Assembly (NCBI GenBank): GCA_035471925.1
Contig: DATIPO010000151.1
Coordinates: 55,672-119,671 of the forward strand
DNA from: JANQFM01 sp035471925
GTDB lineage: Bacteria > Acidobacteriota > UBA6911 > RPQK01 > DATIPO01
DNA: 64,000 nucleotides
Reading direction: 5' to 3'
Shown here: one piece after another, positions 18,301 through 25,755 of the stretch
Numbering within the stretch: the first letter of the stretch is position 1
Layout: each line of letters starts with the position of its first letter
Notes under the pieces: model-generated
The model's database searches: none
Seen by the model: the letters and a program-made list of their open reading frames with translations, nothing else
Told to the model about the DNA's origin: nothing
Program-made: the position numbers and the translations under genes

Positions 18301-19727
18301 TGGTCCCGTTCACGTCGGTTCCGTCCGCGCTGGCACTTTCCGACGCCTCCCTCAGAGCCCTGCAAGGCCCCCTGGGGCCGTTTGACGGCGCTTTCGTCGG
18401 CATCGCACTGGCGAACCTCGGGGATGAGGCGACCGAAGTGCAGGTCTCAGCCCGGGACCACGACGGGACCAGTCTCCCGGGGGGGACACAGCTGCAACTT
18501 CCACCCAAGGGGCAACTCGCCAGCTTGGCAGAACATCTCTCTCCGTCCATGGACTCAACGATCATCGCGCGCGGCCGGCCCGGCGCGGTCCGCTCCTTCT
18601 TCCTGGCCGGCACCCGAGACCTTACGAAGCTGGACGGAGTCGGTCGACAGCTCGAGGAGAGCACTGAAAGCTATTTTCTTTCAACCCCATCCAGCCAAGC
18701 GTTTCGCACACGGATATTCCTCTTCAATCCCGACCCCTTGCATCCGGCCGAGGTCAGACTGAGGCTCCATCGCGACCCCGATGCTGCGTTGATTGGGGAT
18801 TCCGCGGTCGGACTCGCCGCCAACGGCGCCGCCTTCCTGGACACTTTGGATCTCTTCGGTGAAGAGACCGAAGACGGGTTCGTTCATCTGACCTCCGACT
18901 TGCCGGTCAGGGCATTCGACCTGAGGGCGTCGGACGAGAGCTTCGTGGCAGCCCCTGCGCGGGTGGAGGAAGGCAGTTCTTTTCTTCTCGCTCCCCACGT
19001 CTTCGCTGACGGCAGCGGCGGCAATGTCGACATCCGCTTGCTGAATCTGAGCGACATTGTGGTTCATGTGGAGGCGACCCTGCGCCGGAACGATGGGATG
19101 ACGGATTCCAGCGCAGAGTTCGATTTGCCGGCCGGCAGAGCCTTCACGATTGACATGAAGTCTCTCTTCGACCTTCAGTTCGAGGCCGGCGAGCCGATCA
19201 GCGGATCCCTTCTCCTCAAGCTGACTGATCCCCGCACACTGATCACCATCGCGCAAACCCGGCTGCCGGTAATCGGAAGCGTGGCCTTCCGCGGAGGTAG
19301 AGGTTTCCAGGCCGAAGTGCCGCTGGTTTCGGCGACGCCCTTCGAGGGCCTTGTCTACGACCCGGACACCATCTACAGCAGCGCTGTCCTTCAGGTGGCT
19401 CAGAGCGCTGACTTGAACTACTTCACCGGACTGGCCGTCTGGAACCCCTTCAATCTGTCGGCCCCCCTCGTCGTTCGAGCCTTCGACAGCGAGGGAAGGG
19501 AGACCGCCAGGGTCGAGACAGTGCTAGCTGCGACCCAACGGGTGATCGATTTGCTCAACGGAACGTCCCTGTTTGGTAGCGAGTTCAGCCAGATCGGCGG
19601 GCATATCGAGGTCGAGTCGGCCGGCGTTCCCCTCGTCAGCTATGCGCTCTGGGGAAGCCTTGACCTTTCCTTCATGGCGGCTGCCGAGGTCCAGCAATTG
19701 CCGACCGTGCAGCGCACTCCAGAGTAG
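15303..19727 (+). CDS. Large secreted metzincin-like metalloprotease with repeated beta domains
   Basis: 1474-aa exported protein. A signal peptide (~1-22) precedes a protease-like domain with the zinc motif HELGHLLNLAHS at His187-His197 and a matrixin-like DDRAILSTLYP close after it (residues ~260-270). Next is a carboxypeptidase-regulatory-like fold (~275-400). Then come three ~140-residue repeats that each begin with an NDxC element and contain a W-Y-x-F/S-N core (NDRCEDAVP, NDDCSDALV, NDLCGSATE). A CARDB/DUF11-like Ig domain (VVESPDIVNQGAPATFRV) and a ~480-residue beta-rich C-terminal region follow. No membrane anchor is visible. By architecture it is a secreted or surface protease or adhesin. 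Coupled by a 4-bp overlap to the upstream secreted protein. Confidence 0.8.
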   Translation: MKSTLARWIVPFLFLGLCMPSFAGGPLLLREPGVPYRWAGNPPTVAVFPDTGSLGPLSPELAASNLSEALAAWQEVATASILLSNQGPANSALGPEGMGDYAAANVLSFLGVDNSGVTPIIFDSEDSDNNGNGDIFDLLGLPSGVLGVAAPEFVEDGEIVEGFVLLNGASVDEDDVTGEFFRGVIVHELGHLLNLAHSVVNGSALFFGPGPFSPYHTPASMLPDGTTLPIGVDDVETMFPLIDVSPQQGTGRGMSTPNMDDRAILSTLYPSAAHPFQSFGVIAGTLLANDATTPVTGAQMIARNWAGDPVLDAVSAISGDFGPADEGFQGRYRLNYLTPGGQYSLEVRETVIVAGYSTPVIGFAAFNNPPFPGPEEFYSGPQEAGMSPPDDPEAAPFLIETAVGTANSADIVFNSIEPPANDRCEDAVPISLNDLPFVDFPDVREAGIEMGEPAAVCAQQPERGSIWYRFNNDSAEPVTLHLRTNQGITDYYAVIQVFEGSVCGELSPLESLCDDMGGLFQGGADLVFEAQPHTSYTFKVSSARPSDAIFNAENASDLEVLVEAVPVSVPVNDDCSDALVLSDADLPFDLRTILSLASVEAREPEDGCTSGGQDVLNSVWYRFQNTSLEPIEVAVTPVVEPGFGNTYINLVLEAFQGDCSAPHSLACGPITRFTGLAIFGATLTFPPQSETLIRLHELVTPADLRFSRVALRLESPPPPPNDLCGSATEIDLVDGTFVDAQDTRGASDGGQAPTPSCRFPDDPQSNRPDRSPKRDVWYSYSNQTGRRQRLTLSTQGSDYSAGIVIYQGACNGLAETSCSAQTPVTSSSNAGSDAVLSADPGVSYLIRIPDFESPGFESYNGIPLGEAHTTGGHLLFTATGEVLPDVEVAVVESPDIVNQGAPATFRVRLENKGVQPVSSVALSIGLPESGALVTGPDGIVCQVTQTEAVCQVGDLAAESGIDADFSLTVNRAGTLVTSFQAEWLGGGPTLSKTVTTQATVVPFTSVPSALALSDASLRALQGPLGPFDGAFVGIALANLGDEATEVQVSARDHDGTSLPGGTQLQLPPKGQLASLAEHLSPSMDSTIIARGRPGAVRSFFLAGTRDLTKLDGVGRQLEESTESYFLSTPSSQAFRTRIFLFNPDPLHPAEVRLRLHRDPDAALIGDSAVGLAANGAAFLDTLDLFGEETEDGFVHLTSDLPVRAFDLRASDESFVAAPARVEEGSSFLLAPHVFADGSGGNVDIRLLNLSDIVVHVEATLRRNDGMTDSSAEFDLPAGRAFTIDMKSLFDLQFEAGEPISGSLLLKLTDPRTLITIAQTRLPVIGSVAFRGGRGFQAEVPLVSATPFEGLVYDPDTIYSSAVLQVAQSADLNYFTGLAVWNPFNLSAPLVVRAFDSEGRETARVETVLAATQRVIDLLNGTSLFGSEFSQIGGHIEVESAGVPLVSYALWGSLDLSFMAAAEVQQLPTVQRTPE

Positions 19728-19734
19728 CCTCGAA

Positions 19735-19763
19735 AGGACCGCGCTGTTCGCAGTAGCGGTCCT
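19735..19763 (+). terminator. Stem-loop after the metzincin-like gene
   Basis: Arms AGGACCGC (19735-19742) and GCGGTCCT (19756-19763) pair perfectly, with a nested CTG-TTCG-CAG mini-hairpin inside. It begins 8 nt after the stop. The T run is poor, so termination is probable rather than certain. Confidence 0.45.
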
Positions 19764-20061
19764 CTTCGGGAGGTTTCACGCACGGGTGCCAAGGGCCGCA
19801 AAGGCCACCCCGGTTCTTTCGCCTTTGGCGCCCGCGTGAGGATTCGATGGCGGCTACATTGTATGTGCCCAATGCCTTGCCGTGCGTTACAGTGTCAGAT
19901 GGAGTGGTTCACAATCGCTGAGAACCAAGGTCGTAATCTATGACGCGCCTTCAGAAACTGGCTTCACTCCGCCGGGGCCACCCGATTCCCTCACCTAATA
20001 AGGACGAGGTCGACGTCTGAGAGCGCACGGCTTCAGGATATCATGACAAATGCCCCATCCT

Positions 20062-20080
20062 TTACCCCATGATGGGGTAA
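20062..20080. repeat. Perfect 19-bp palindrome (TTACCCCAT-G-ATGGGGTAA)
   Basis: Two 9-nt arms around a single G. It lies between convergent genes, far from any start codon, and no T run follows on either strand, so neither a promoter operator nor an intrinsic terminator explains it well. Confidence 0.45.
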
Positions 20081-20177
20081 GGACCACGGGCTCTGGACGA
20101 GAACAGATTCGGTCGCGACGCCTTGTGATCACGATGTCTGCGGGCCCACTCGCCACCACAACCCGTGAGAAAAGCGT

Positions 20178-20795
20178 CTAGGAGGTTTCACGGTTGGGGT
20201 CGGGAGGGGGTTGGCGGCGGGCATAGTCGGTTACTGAGGTGAACTTGCGTCCCACGCTCAGGACGCAGAAGGCGATGGTGACGAAGAATGTCGCGAGCTT
20301 GGCTCCGGCCAGCGGCAGGGACAGCCAAGCGATGATCAAGGCCAATCCGCACAGTGACGCCGTCCAGCCCACGAAGCGGTGCACCCGCTGCCAGTCGAAC
20401 CACTCCTCCTCCTCCCGCCAAGGCGAAATCAGCTTGGGCAAGTAGTTGCCCCAGAGGGTCAGGAAGAGTCCGAATAAAACTCCCTTGCCGCGCTTGAGGA
20501 AGGGCCGCCAGTCGGCATCCAACAGGCCCGTGTGCACGGCCAGGTGGGATGTGATTCCGACGGCCAGCATGAGTCCCAGGGCAGCGACCACCGTCCGGTG
20601 CCAGTCCATGCAGTCGTGGCGCCGTCCAGTCCCCCCTTGCAACATTTCGATGCTTGCCCAGAAGAGCGGCAGAAAGAAGATGACAAAGGCCCAGCGTCCT
20701 GGCCGCGTCGGATCCAGCAACCAGCCCCAGATTCCAAGGCCGGCCAACGCCACGACCGCGACCGCAGCCAAGTTCAGCGGTTTCAAGAACTTCAC
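20178..20795 (-). CDS. SdpI-like multi-pass membrane protein
   Basis: 205-aa integral membrane protein with about six hydrophobic helices. The segment GNYLPKLISPW followed by WQRVHRFVGW resembles the core of the SdpI/DUF1648 family (GNxxPKxR…TPW…W-x-x-THR-x-x-G). In Bacillus, SdpI gives immunity to the SdpC toxin and sequesters the repressor SdpR at the membrane. The start overlaps the stop of the SdpR-like gene by 4 bp (ATGA), reproducing the sdpRI operon order, which strengthens the call. No sdpC-like toxin gene is visible nearby, so here the pair may serve signal sensing rather than immunity. Family assignment is by motif only. Confidence 0.65.
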   Translation of the reverse strand: MKFLKPLNLAAVAVVALAGLGIWGWLLDPTRPGRWAFVIFFLPLFWASIEMLQGGTGRRHDCMDWHRTVVAALGLMLAVGITSHLAVHTGLLDADWRPFLKRGKGVLFGLFLTLWGNYLPKLISPWREEEEWFDWQRVHRFVGWTASLCGLALIIAWLSLPLAGAKLATFFVTIAFCVLSVGRKFTSVTDYARRQPPPDPNRETS

Positions 20796-21109
20796 GGCGA
20801 GTCCTCCTCAGGGTCCAGCAAACCGAGCGAGCCCTTGGGATCCAACTTCCATTCCAGTCCGAAGGACTCGGCGAATCCGAGCAAGGCATCCTCCAAGACC
20901 GAGAGCCGTAAGCGGTAGGTAATGGTCGTGCCCTGCTTGTCGGCATCGATCAGGTTGGCCTCGCGCAGGACGTTGAAATGCGCCGACATGGTGGGCTTGG
21001 ACAGGTCGAACTGTTCAGCCAACTCCCCCGCGGTCATCGACCGCTCCCGAAGGAGTTGAAGAACTCGGCGGCGCGTAGGGTCGGACAAGGCTTTGAAGAC
21101 TCGGTTCAT
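20792..21109 (-). CDS. ArsR-family repressor, SdpR-like
   Basis: 105-aa winged-helix regulator. The N-terminus VFKALSDPTRRRVLQLL and the recognition region AEQFDLSKPTMSAHFNVL match the SdpR branch of ArsR, and no metal-binding Cys motif (CVC) is present. It is expected to bind as a dimer to its own promoter and repress the operon it shares with the SdpI-like gene. A perfect inverted repeat (ATTAT/ATAAT) 18 bp upstream of its start is the likely operator. There is no clear Shine-Dalgarno. The last 4 bp overlap the start of the SdpI-like gene. Confidence 0.9.
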   Translation of the reverse strand: MNRVFKALSDPTRRRVLQLLRERSMTAGELAEQFDLSKPTMSAHFNVLREANLIDADKQGTTITYRLRLSVLEDALLGFAESFGLEWKLDPKGSLGLLDPEEDSP

Positions 21110-21126
21110 AATTCGATATTTCGCAT

Positions 21127-21140
21127 ATTATCAAAATAAT
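21127..21140. promoter_or_regulatory. Candidate SdpR operator
   Basis: Inverted repeat ATTAT-CAAA-ATAAT in a locally AT-rich patch, 18-31 nt upstream of the SdpR-like start and so within or next to its promoter. AT-rich dyads are usual operators for ArsR-family dimers. Confidence 0.45.
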
Positions 21141-21182
21141 GTCTCCAGGGCAAGCAGTTTCGAACGCAGATCATGGGTCGGC

Positions 21183-23636
21183 TCACTCCCAGCGCAGCGC
21201 TTCCAGGGGGTCGAGTCGGGAGGCGCGGCGGGCGGGGAGGTAGGTGGCCAGAAGGGCCACGACACCCAGCAGAGCGGTCACGACCAGGTAGGTAAGGGGA
21301 TCGAAGCCGCTGGTTTGGAAGAGCAGGGACGACATCCAGCCGGTGAGCAGAGCCGAAGCGGCCAAGCCCATGAGGAGACCGGCTACCGTGAGGACGGCCC
21401 CGTGACGCAGCACCAGCAGGCGGATGGCCCGGCGGTCGGCGCCCAAGGCGGCGCGGATGCCGATTTCCCGCGTCCGCTGGCTGACGGTGTGGGAGATGAC
21501 GCCATAGATGCCCACCACGGCAAGCAGCAGGGCTCCCGCGGCGGCTGCGGCCAGCATCACCAGGGTAAAGGTGCGCTGGGCCGAAGAATGGGCCACGATG
21601 GCGTCCATGCCCTGCATGTCGGCCACCGCCAGATTGCCGTTGACCGACCACACCGTGTCCTGCAGGCTTTGGGCCAGTCCGGTGCGGGCGCGACGGTCGA
21701 CTCGGACCACGTAGGACATCGAGCGCAGAATGAAGTGCTCCTGCCCCCAGAATTCGCTTACCAGCAGGGGCCAGTAGACAATGGGCGGGACGGGTTGGGC
21801 CAGACCGTCCTCACGCACGTCTCCGATTACGCCCACGATTTCGCGCGGATTGCGGTTTCCGCTCTCGAAAAGGCGCTTGCCCACGGCCTGGGCAGGCTCG
21901 GGCCAGTAGAGGCGGGTGAAACTCTCGTTGACCAGTACTTTCGAGGTGAGGTTGTGGACGTCGTTCCACTCCAAGGCGCGTCCCGCCAGCAGCGGAATGC
22001 CCATGGTTTCCAGGTAGTCGGGGGATATCCACTTGAAGAGGCGTCCGGGAGGCATCTGTCCGGCGGGGACGGGAAACTCCTGCACGTCCAGGAGGTCGTC
22101 GTAAGATCCCTCGCCGGCCAGTGGACGCGTGGAGACCAATCCCACGCCGCGCACGCCCGGCAAGGACTCGATCTCTTCCTTGATGCGCTGATGCGTCCGG
22201 GCCGCCGCCACGGCATCGGGAATGACTGGTTGGGGAACGTAGAGGCGCATTGTGAGGACATCTTCGGGCTGAGAGAATCCGGGTTCGACGCGCGACAGCT
22301 CGATGAAGCTGCGGGTCAGCAGCCCCGAGCCGATGAGCAGGGTGAGAGCCAATCCCACCTGTCCGGCCACCAGAACGTTGCGGGCGCGGTGGCGCTGTCC
22401 GGCTTGGCTGGCGCCGCGGCTGCCGCCTTTGAGGGCCTTGACCAAGTCGAGGCGCAGCGTCCCCAGCAGGGGCAGGACCGAGCAGCAGAGCACGCTCAGC
22501 AGCGTCACCGCCGCCGCGAAAAGCAGCGCCTTGCCGTCGACGGCGATTTGGGTCAGGCGAGGCAGGTTGCCGGGCTCCAGCATTCTGAGCAACTCGATGG
22601 CGCCGCCAGCCAGAAAAACGCCCAGGACTCCGCTCAGCAGTCCCAGCATCAGCGTCTCGCTCAGGATCTCCCGGACAACCTGTAAACGGCTGGCGCCCAG
22701 AGCCCGGCGGACGCCGAACTCGCGCCGCCGTCCCTCGGTGCGCACCAGAAAGAGGTTGGCCACGTTGGCGCAGGCGATCAGCAGCACGATGCCGACCGTA
22801 GCCAGCAGCACCCACAGCACCTCTCCCACGGCACCCACGACCTCAGACTTGAGGGGGCGGATGTAGGGCGCGAATCCGGCGTCGTTCAACATGTCGAGAC
22901 TGAGTCCGCGGGTGAATTCCTCGGTGGCCAGCGGAATCATCCGCTCCACGTCGGCTTCGGCTTGCTGGGTCGTGTATCCCGGTTTGAGGCGGGCCAAGCC
23001 GCGGGCGCTGAAGTTGGCCATGCGGGCTTGGGCGCGATCAAAGCGGAAGGGCATGATCACGTCGGACTCCAGATCAAGAAAGTGGAAGTCGCGGGGTAGG
23101 ACGCCGATGATGGTCCAGGGGACGCCGTCGATCTGCAAGGCCCGGCCCACGGCTCGGCGGTCCGCACCCAGTTCGCGCGTCCAGTAGCCGTGGCTGACGA
23201 CGACCGTGGGCGGGGCGCCGGGAAGGTCGTCCTGGCGACTGAAGAAGCGTCCCAGGTGGGGGCGGACCCGCAGCAGCGGCAGCAGCGCTTCGGTGACCAG
23301 CATGCCGTCGACCCTCTGCGGACGTCCGCGTCCTGTTACCGTCACCGGCGACGTCCGGTAGAGCGCTACGTCTTCAAAGGTCCGGCCTTGTTCGCGGTAG
23401 GTGAAATAAAGGGCCTGCGAGAGCCCGATCGGTTCTCTCGCCAACTCGGGCGCCTGATGCAGGACGCTGACCAGATTCTCCGACTGATGGAAGGGCAGGG
23501 GCTTGAGCAGTATCCCGTCCAGCATGGAAAAGATGGCGGTGTTGGCACCGATCCCCAGCCCCAGGGTCAGGACAGAGAGAGCAGTAAAAAGCGGAGCATT
23601 GCGCAGCCGGCGCACAAGGTGACGGAGTCGGGTCAT
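21183..23636 (-). CDS. Orphan MacB/FtsX-like ABC permease (ADOP type)
   Basis: 817-aa inner-membrane protein with duplicated permease architecture: TM1 (ALSVLTLGLGIGANTAIF), a MacB periplasmic core domain, an FtsX cluster near residues 270-400 (VLLATVGIVLLIACANVANLFLV), a second periplasmic domain, and a final FtsX cluster ending RRASRLDPLEALRWE. This is the acidobacterial duplicated orphan permease layout, found without a dedicated ATPase gene; none is adjacent here. Related MacB-type proteins couple cytoplasmic ATP hydrolysis to periplasmic export. The start has a good GAGGAAG Shine-Dalgarno. It is upstream of sdpR on the same strand with 73 bp between. A second member appears at the right edge of the window. 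Confidence 0.93.
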   Translation of the reverse strand: MTRLRHLVRRLRNAPLFTALSVLTLGLGIGANTAIFSMLDGILLKPLPFHQSENLVSVLHQAPELAREPIGLSQALYFTYREQGRTFEDVALYRTSPVTVTGRGRPQRVDGMLVTEALLPLLRVRPHLGRFFSRQDDLPGAPPTVVVSHGYWTRELGADRRAVGRALQIDGVPWTIIGVLPRDFHFLDLESDVIMPFRFDRAQARMANFSARGLARLKPGYTTQQAEADVERMIPLATEEFTRGLSLDMLNDAGFAPYIRPLKSEVVGAVGEVLWVLLATVGIVLLIACANVANLFLVRTEGRRREFGVRRALGASRLQVVREILSETLMLGLLSGVLGVFLAGGAIELLRMLEPGNLPRLTQIAVDGKALLFAAAVTLLSVLCCSVLPLLGTLRLDLVKALKGGSRGASQAGQRHRARNVLVAGQVGLALTLLIGSGLLTRSFIELSRVEPGFSQPEDVLTMRLYVPQPVIPDAVAAARTHQRIKEEIESLPGVRGVGLVSTRPLAGEGSYDDLLDVQEFPVPAGQMPPGRLFKWISPDYLETMGIPLLAGRALEWNDVHNLTSKVLVNESFTRLYWPEPAQAVGKRLFESGNRNPREIVGVIGDVREDGLAQPVPPIVYWPLLVSEFWGQEHFILRSMSYVVRVDRRARTGLAQSLQDTVWSVNGNLAVADMQGMDAIVAHSSAQRTFTLVMLAAAAAGALLLAVVGIYGVISHTVSQRTREIGIRAALGADRRAIRLLVLRHGAVLTVAGLLMGLAASALLTGWMSSLLFQTSGFDPLTYLVVTALLGVVALLATYLPARRASRLDPLEALRWE

Positions 23637-23779
23637 GGTCGGTCTTCCTCAGTTCGGTACAGTTTTCCTATGCAACCTAGGACGTAGCTCGGCCTCGAAA
23701 GGTTGGTGCCATCTCTGACGTGGGCCAAGAGCGGTTGATTAACGAGCTGGAAAGAAAGCGTTCGTCGTCCGCCAGCACG

Positions 23780-25036
23780 CTACTCCGGCTCCCGTTGATC
23801 CAGCACCGTCAGTAGTTTGCCGGCGATGTCCCGGGGATCGGCGTGGACCGAGTTGCTCATAACCGTCACGCAGGTGCCTTCGGCGGGGATGGCCAAGAGG
23901 TAGGTCTTGGCTTTTTGCTGGGACCCTCCGTGTTCGACTTGGCGACGACCGTCTTGCTCGGCGACCCTGAAGCCCAGCCCGTAGGAGGTGGAGGATCCGT
24001 CTGAGGTTTCCTGTGCGGTCCACAGGAGTTCCTTCTCGGCGGCGGTCAGGAGGTCGTCATCGAGAAGCCCCTGGCAGTAATCGGTCAAGTCCTTGATGGT
24101 GGAAATCACGCCTCCGCCGGGAAGCTTCCAACTGACGTCAGAGCTGCCTTGCCGCAGGACTTCGCCCGCGAAACGGCGGTACCCGGCCGCCCGGTTGGGC
24201 AGATCCGCCCATTCATAATCGGGCTGAAGCGTGTCGAGGTCGAGCGGTTGGGTAATGTGCTCCCGCAGGAGATCGGCATAGGAGCGGCCCGAAGCCGCTT
24301 CCAGCACTGCGCCCGCCAGATTGAAGCCGAAAGTCGTGTAGCTGAAACGGGTTCCGGGAGGAGCGATCAGCGGCTTGTCGTCGAAGTAAGCCAGGGCCCA
24401 GGCGAAGCCCTTGTTGACTTGGGGATCGTTGGCTTTGAGATTGGGCGGAGTGGGCGACCCGCGTCCATTGCTGTAGTGCATGATTCCGCCCAGATGGCCC
24501 AGGAGCTGGCGCATGGTGATGACCTGTTGTGCCGACTCAAGGGGGACGTCGCGGAATCCGTCCCGGCAGGGGGATGCCGCTTCTTGTCCTCTGTCGCCCC
24601 CGTTGGAGTCTTCGCCGCAGGGCTGAAGATAGGTTGGAGGGACCCTGTAATACTTGAGGTAATCGGTGATGGGACGGTCCAAGTCGAGCTTGCCCTGCGT
24701 TGCCAGTTTGACGGCCAGGATGCCCGTCAGCGTTTTGCTGATCGAGGCCCAGCGGAAGAGTGTTTTGCGGCTATCGACCGGGATTTCAGCTTCGCGGTCC
24801 TGCCAGCCGTAGCCTCTCAGATAGTCGACTTGCCCGTCGATCACGGTTCCCACGGCCAGCCCCACCAGATGCTGGGACTTCATGACCTTGTGGGCCAGCA
24901 TGTCGATGTCTGCTTGGGGCTCCTCGACTGGCTCCTCAACCGGCTCTCCGGCGGCGGCCAGGGGGGCTGCTCCCTGGAGCAAGAGGAGCAGCAGGGCCAG
25001 GAAAGAGGTCCAAATCGTCTGAGTCTTGCGCTGCAT
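23780..25036 (-). CDS. Exported serine hydrolase, beta-lactamase class C / LACTB-like
   Basis: 418-aa secreted or periplasmic enzyme with a signal peptide (SFLALLLLLLQGAAPLAAA). The nucleophile motif SISK is at Ser98-Lys101. The second motif is YTTFGFN, with Thr where class C enzymes have Asn, as in the LACTB subgroup (YST). The third motif is HGGS near the C-terminus. An acidic Glu/Pro linker (EPVEEPVEEP) follows the signal. Family members are esterases, D-aminopeptidases or peptidases rather than antibiotic-degrading enzymes. ATG 25036 is chosen because GAAGGAG precedes it at good distance and it directly precedes the signal; the frame is open a further 35 codons upstream. Substrate unknown. 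Confidence 0.87.
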   Translation of the reverse strand: MQRKTQTIWTSFLALLLLLLQGAAPLAAAGEPVEEPVEEPQADIDMLAHKVMKSQHLVGLAVGTVIDGQVDYLRGYGWQDREAEIPVDSRKTLFRWASISKTLTGILAVKLATQGKLDLDRPITDYLKYYRVPPTYLQPCGEDSNGGDRGQEAASPCRDGFRDVPLESAQQVITMRQLLGHLGGIMHYSNGRGSPTPPNLKANDPQVNKGFAWALAYFDDKPLIAPPGTRFSYTTFGFNLAGAVLEAASGRSYADLLREHITQPLDLDTLQPDYEWADLPNRAAGYRRFAGEVLRQGSSDVSWKLPGGGVISTIKDLTDYCQGLLDDDLLTAAEKELLWTAQETSDGSSTSYGLGFRVAEQDGRRQVEHGGSQQKAKTYLLAIPAEGTCVTVMSNSVHADPRDIAGKLLTVLDQREPE

Positions 25037-25266
25037 GCGGTTCTCCTTCGTCTGCGGCAGGCATCCACGTGTGGACTTGGCGAAAACTCCTTCATTCCTG
25101 TCATTCCCGGCGGCTGGGTTTTGGGCTTCAGGGCTTGCCAAGGGAGAGCCTACTCCTTGGCGCAGGAACGGGCAAGTCGTTGTTTTCTGGAATCAGATGC
25201 ACGTGGACCCCATCAGCCGGTCCGGCTTCGATGGGCTTTCAGCTTGGGCCGGCGCGGCCAAGAGGG

Positions 25267-25566
25267 TCAGGGAAGTTGAATGCCGCGGTCTTCGGGATTC
25301 TCGGCGGGGCGGTAGAAGATGGCGATGTTGCCGATCACGCCAACCAGGTCTGAGGCGGTGCGTTCGGCCATCATCTCAGCCAGCTTCTTGCGTTCGTCTT
25401 TGTGGTCGACAAACTTGACTTTGATCAGCTCGTGGGACTCGATGGAGCGGTCGAATTCCTCGACCAGCGGCTCGCTTAACCCATGCTGTCCCACTTGCAC
25501 CACGGGCTTCAGATTATGAGCCAGCCCGCGCAGGTACTTGCGTTGTGTTCCAGATAATCCAAGCAT
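25267..25566 (-). CDS. yhbY: YhbY-family RNA-binding protein (CRM domain)
   Basis: 99-aa single CRM domain. The N-terminus LSGTQRKYLRGLAHNLKP, the GxxG-like loop VGQHGLS and the middle ELIKVKF are diagnostic. YhbY associates with pre-50S ribosomal subunits and binds RNA. There is no Shine-Dalgarno; instead a TAGAGT -10-like hexamer ends 7 nt before ATG, suggesting a leaderless transcript. Upstream neighbour on the same strand is the Lhr helicase gene (about 190 bp away). Confidence 0.92.
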   Translation of the reverse strand: MLGLSGTQRKYLRGLAHNLKPVVQVGQHGLSEPLVEEFDRSIESHELIKVKFVDHKDERKKLAEMMAERTASDLVGVIGNIAIFYRPAENPEDRGIQLP

Positions 25567-25573
25567 AAAGCCG

Positions 25574-25579
25574 ACTCTA
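25574..25579 (-). promoter_or_regulatory. -10-like element for leaderless yhbY
   Basis: TAGAGT on the minus strand, 7 nt before the ATG. No convincing -35 at 16-18 bp. Confidence 0.35.
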
Positions 25580-25755
25580 GCATGAACACCCCCGGCGATG
25601 TACGACTCGGCCCAGGACCGTGAAACCGTAGGGCTGTTTGAACTGAAGGTCGCGGTTGCATCGGTCGATTGCCCTTGCGGATGGAGTACTTGGCGACGGT
25701 CGAAGGTGTCCTGCCGGCCACGATTTTCTGATCGACGCTGATTGATCGAGCCGCC

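Larger units (their letters stand above)
19728..20177. other. 450-bp convergent intergenic region
   Basis: No gene seen. It contains the stem-loop at 19735-19763 and a perfect 19-bp palindrome at 20062-20080. The rest shows no repeats or coding signal that I can support. Confidence 0.55.

Noticed and set aside
21093..22685. Long plus-strand open frame (530 codons) opposite the ADOP permease
   Set aside because: Low-complexity Gln/His/Gly-rich shadow; the minus-strand permease has clear homology and an RBS.
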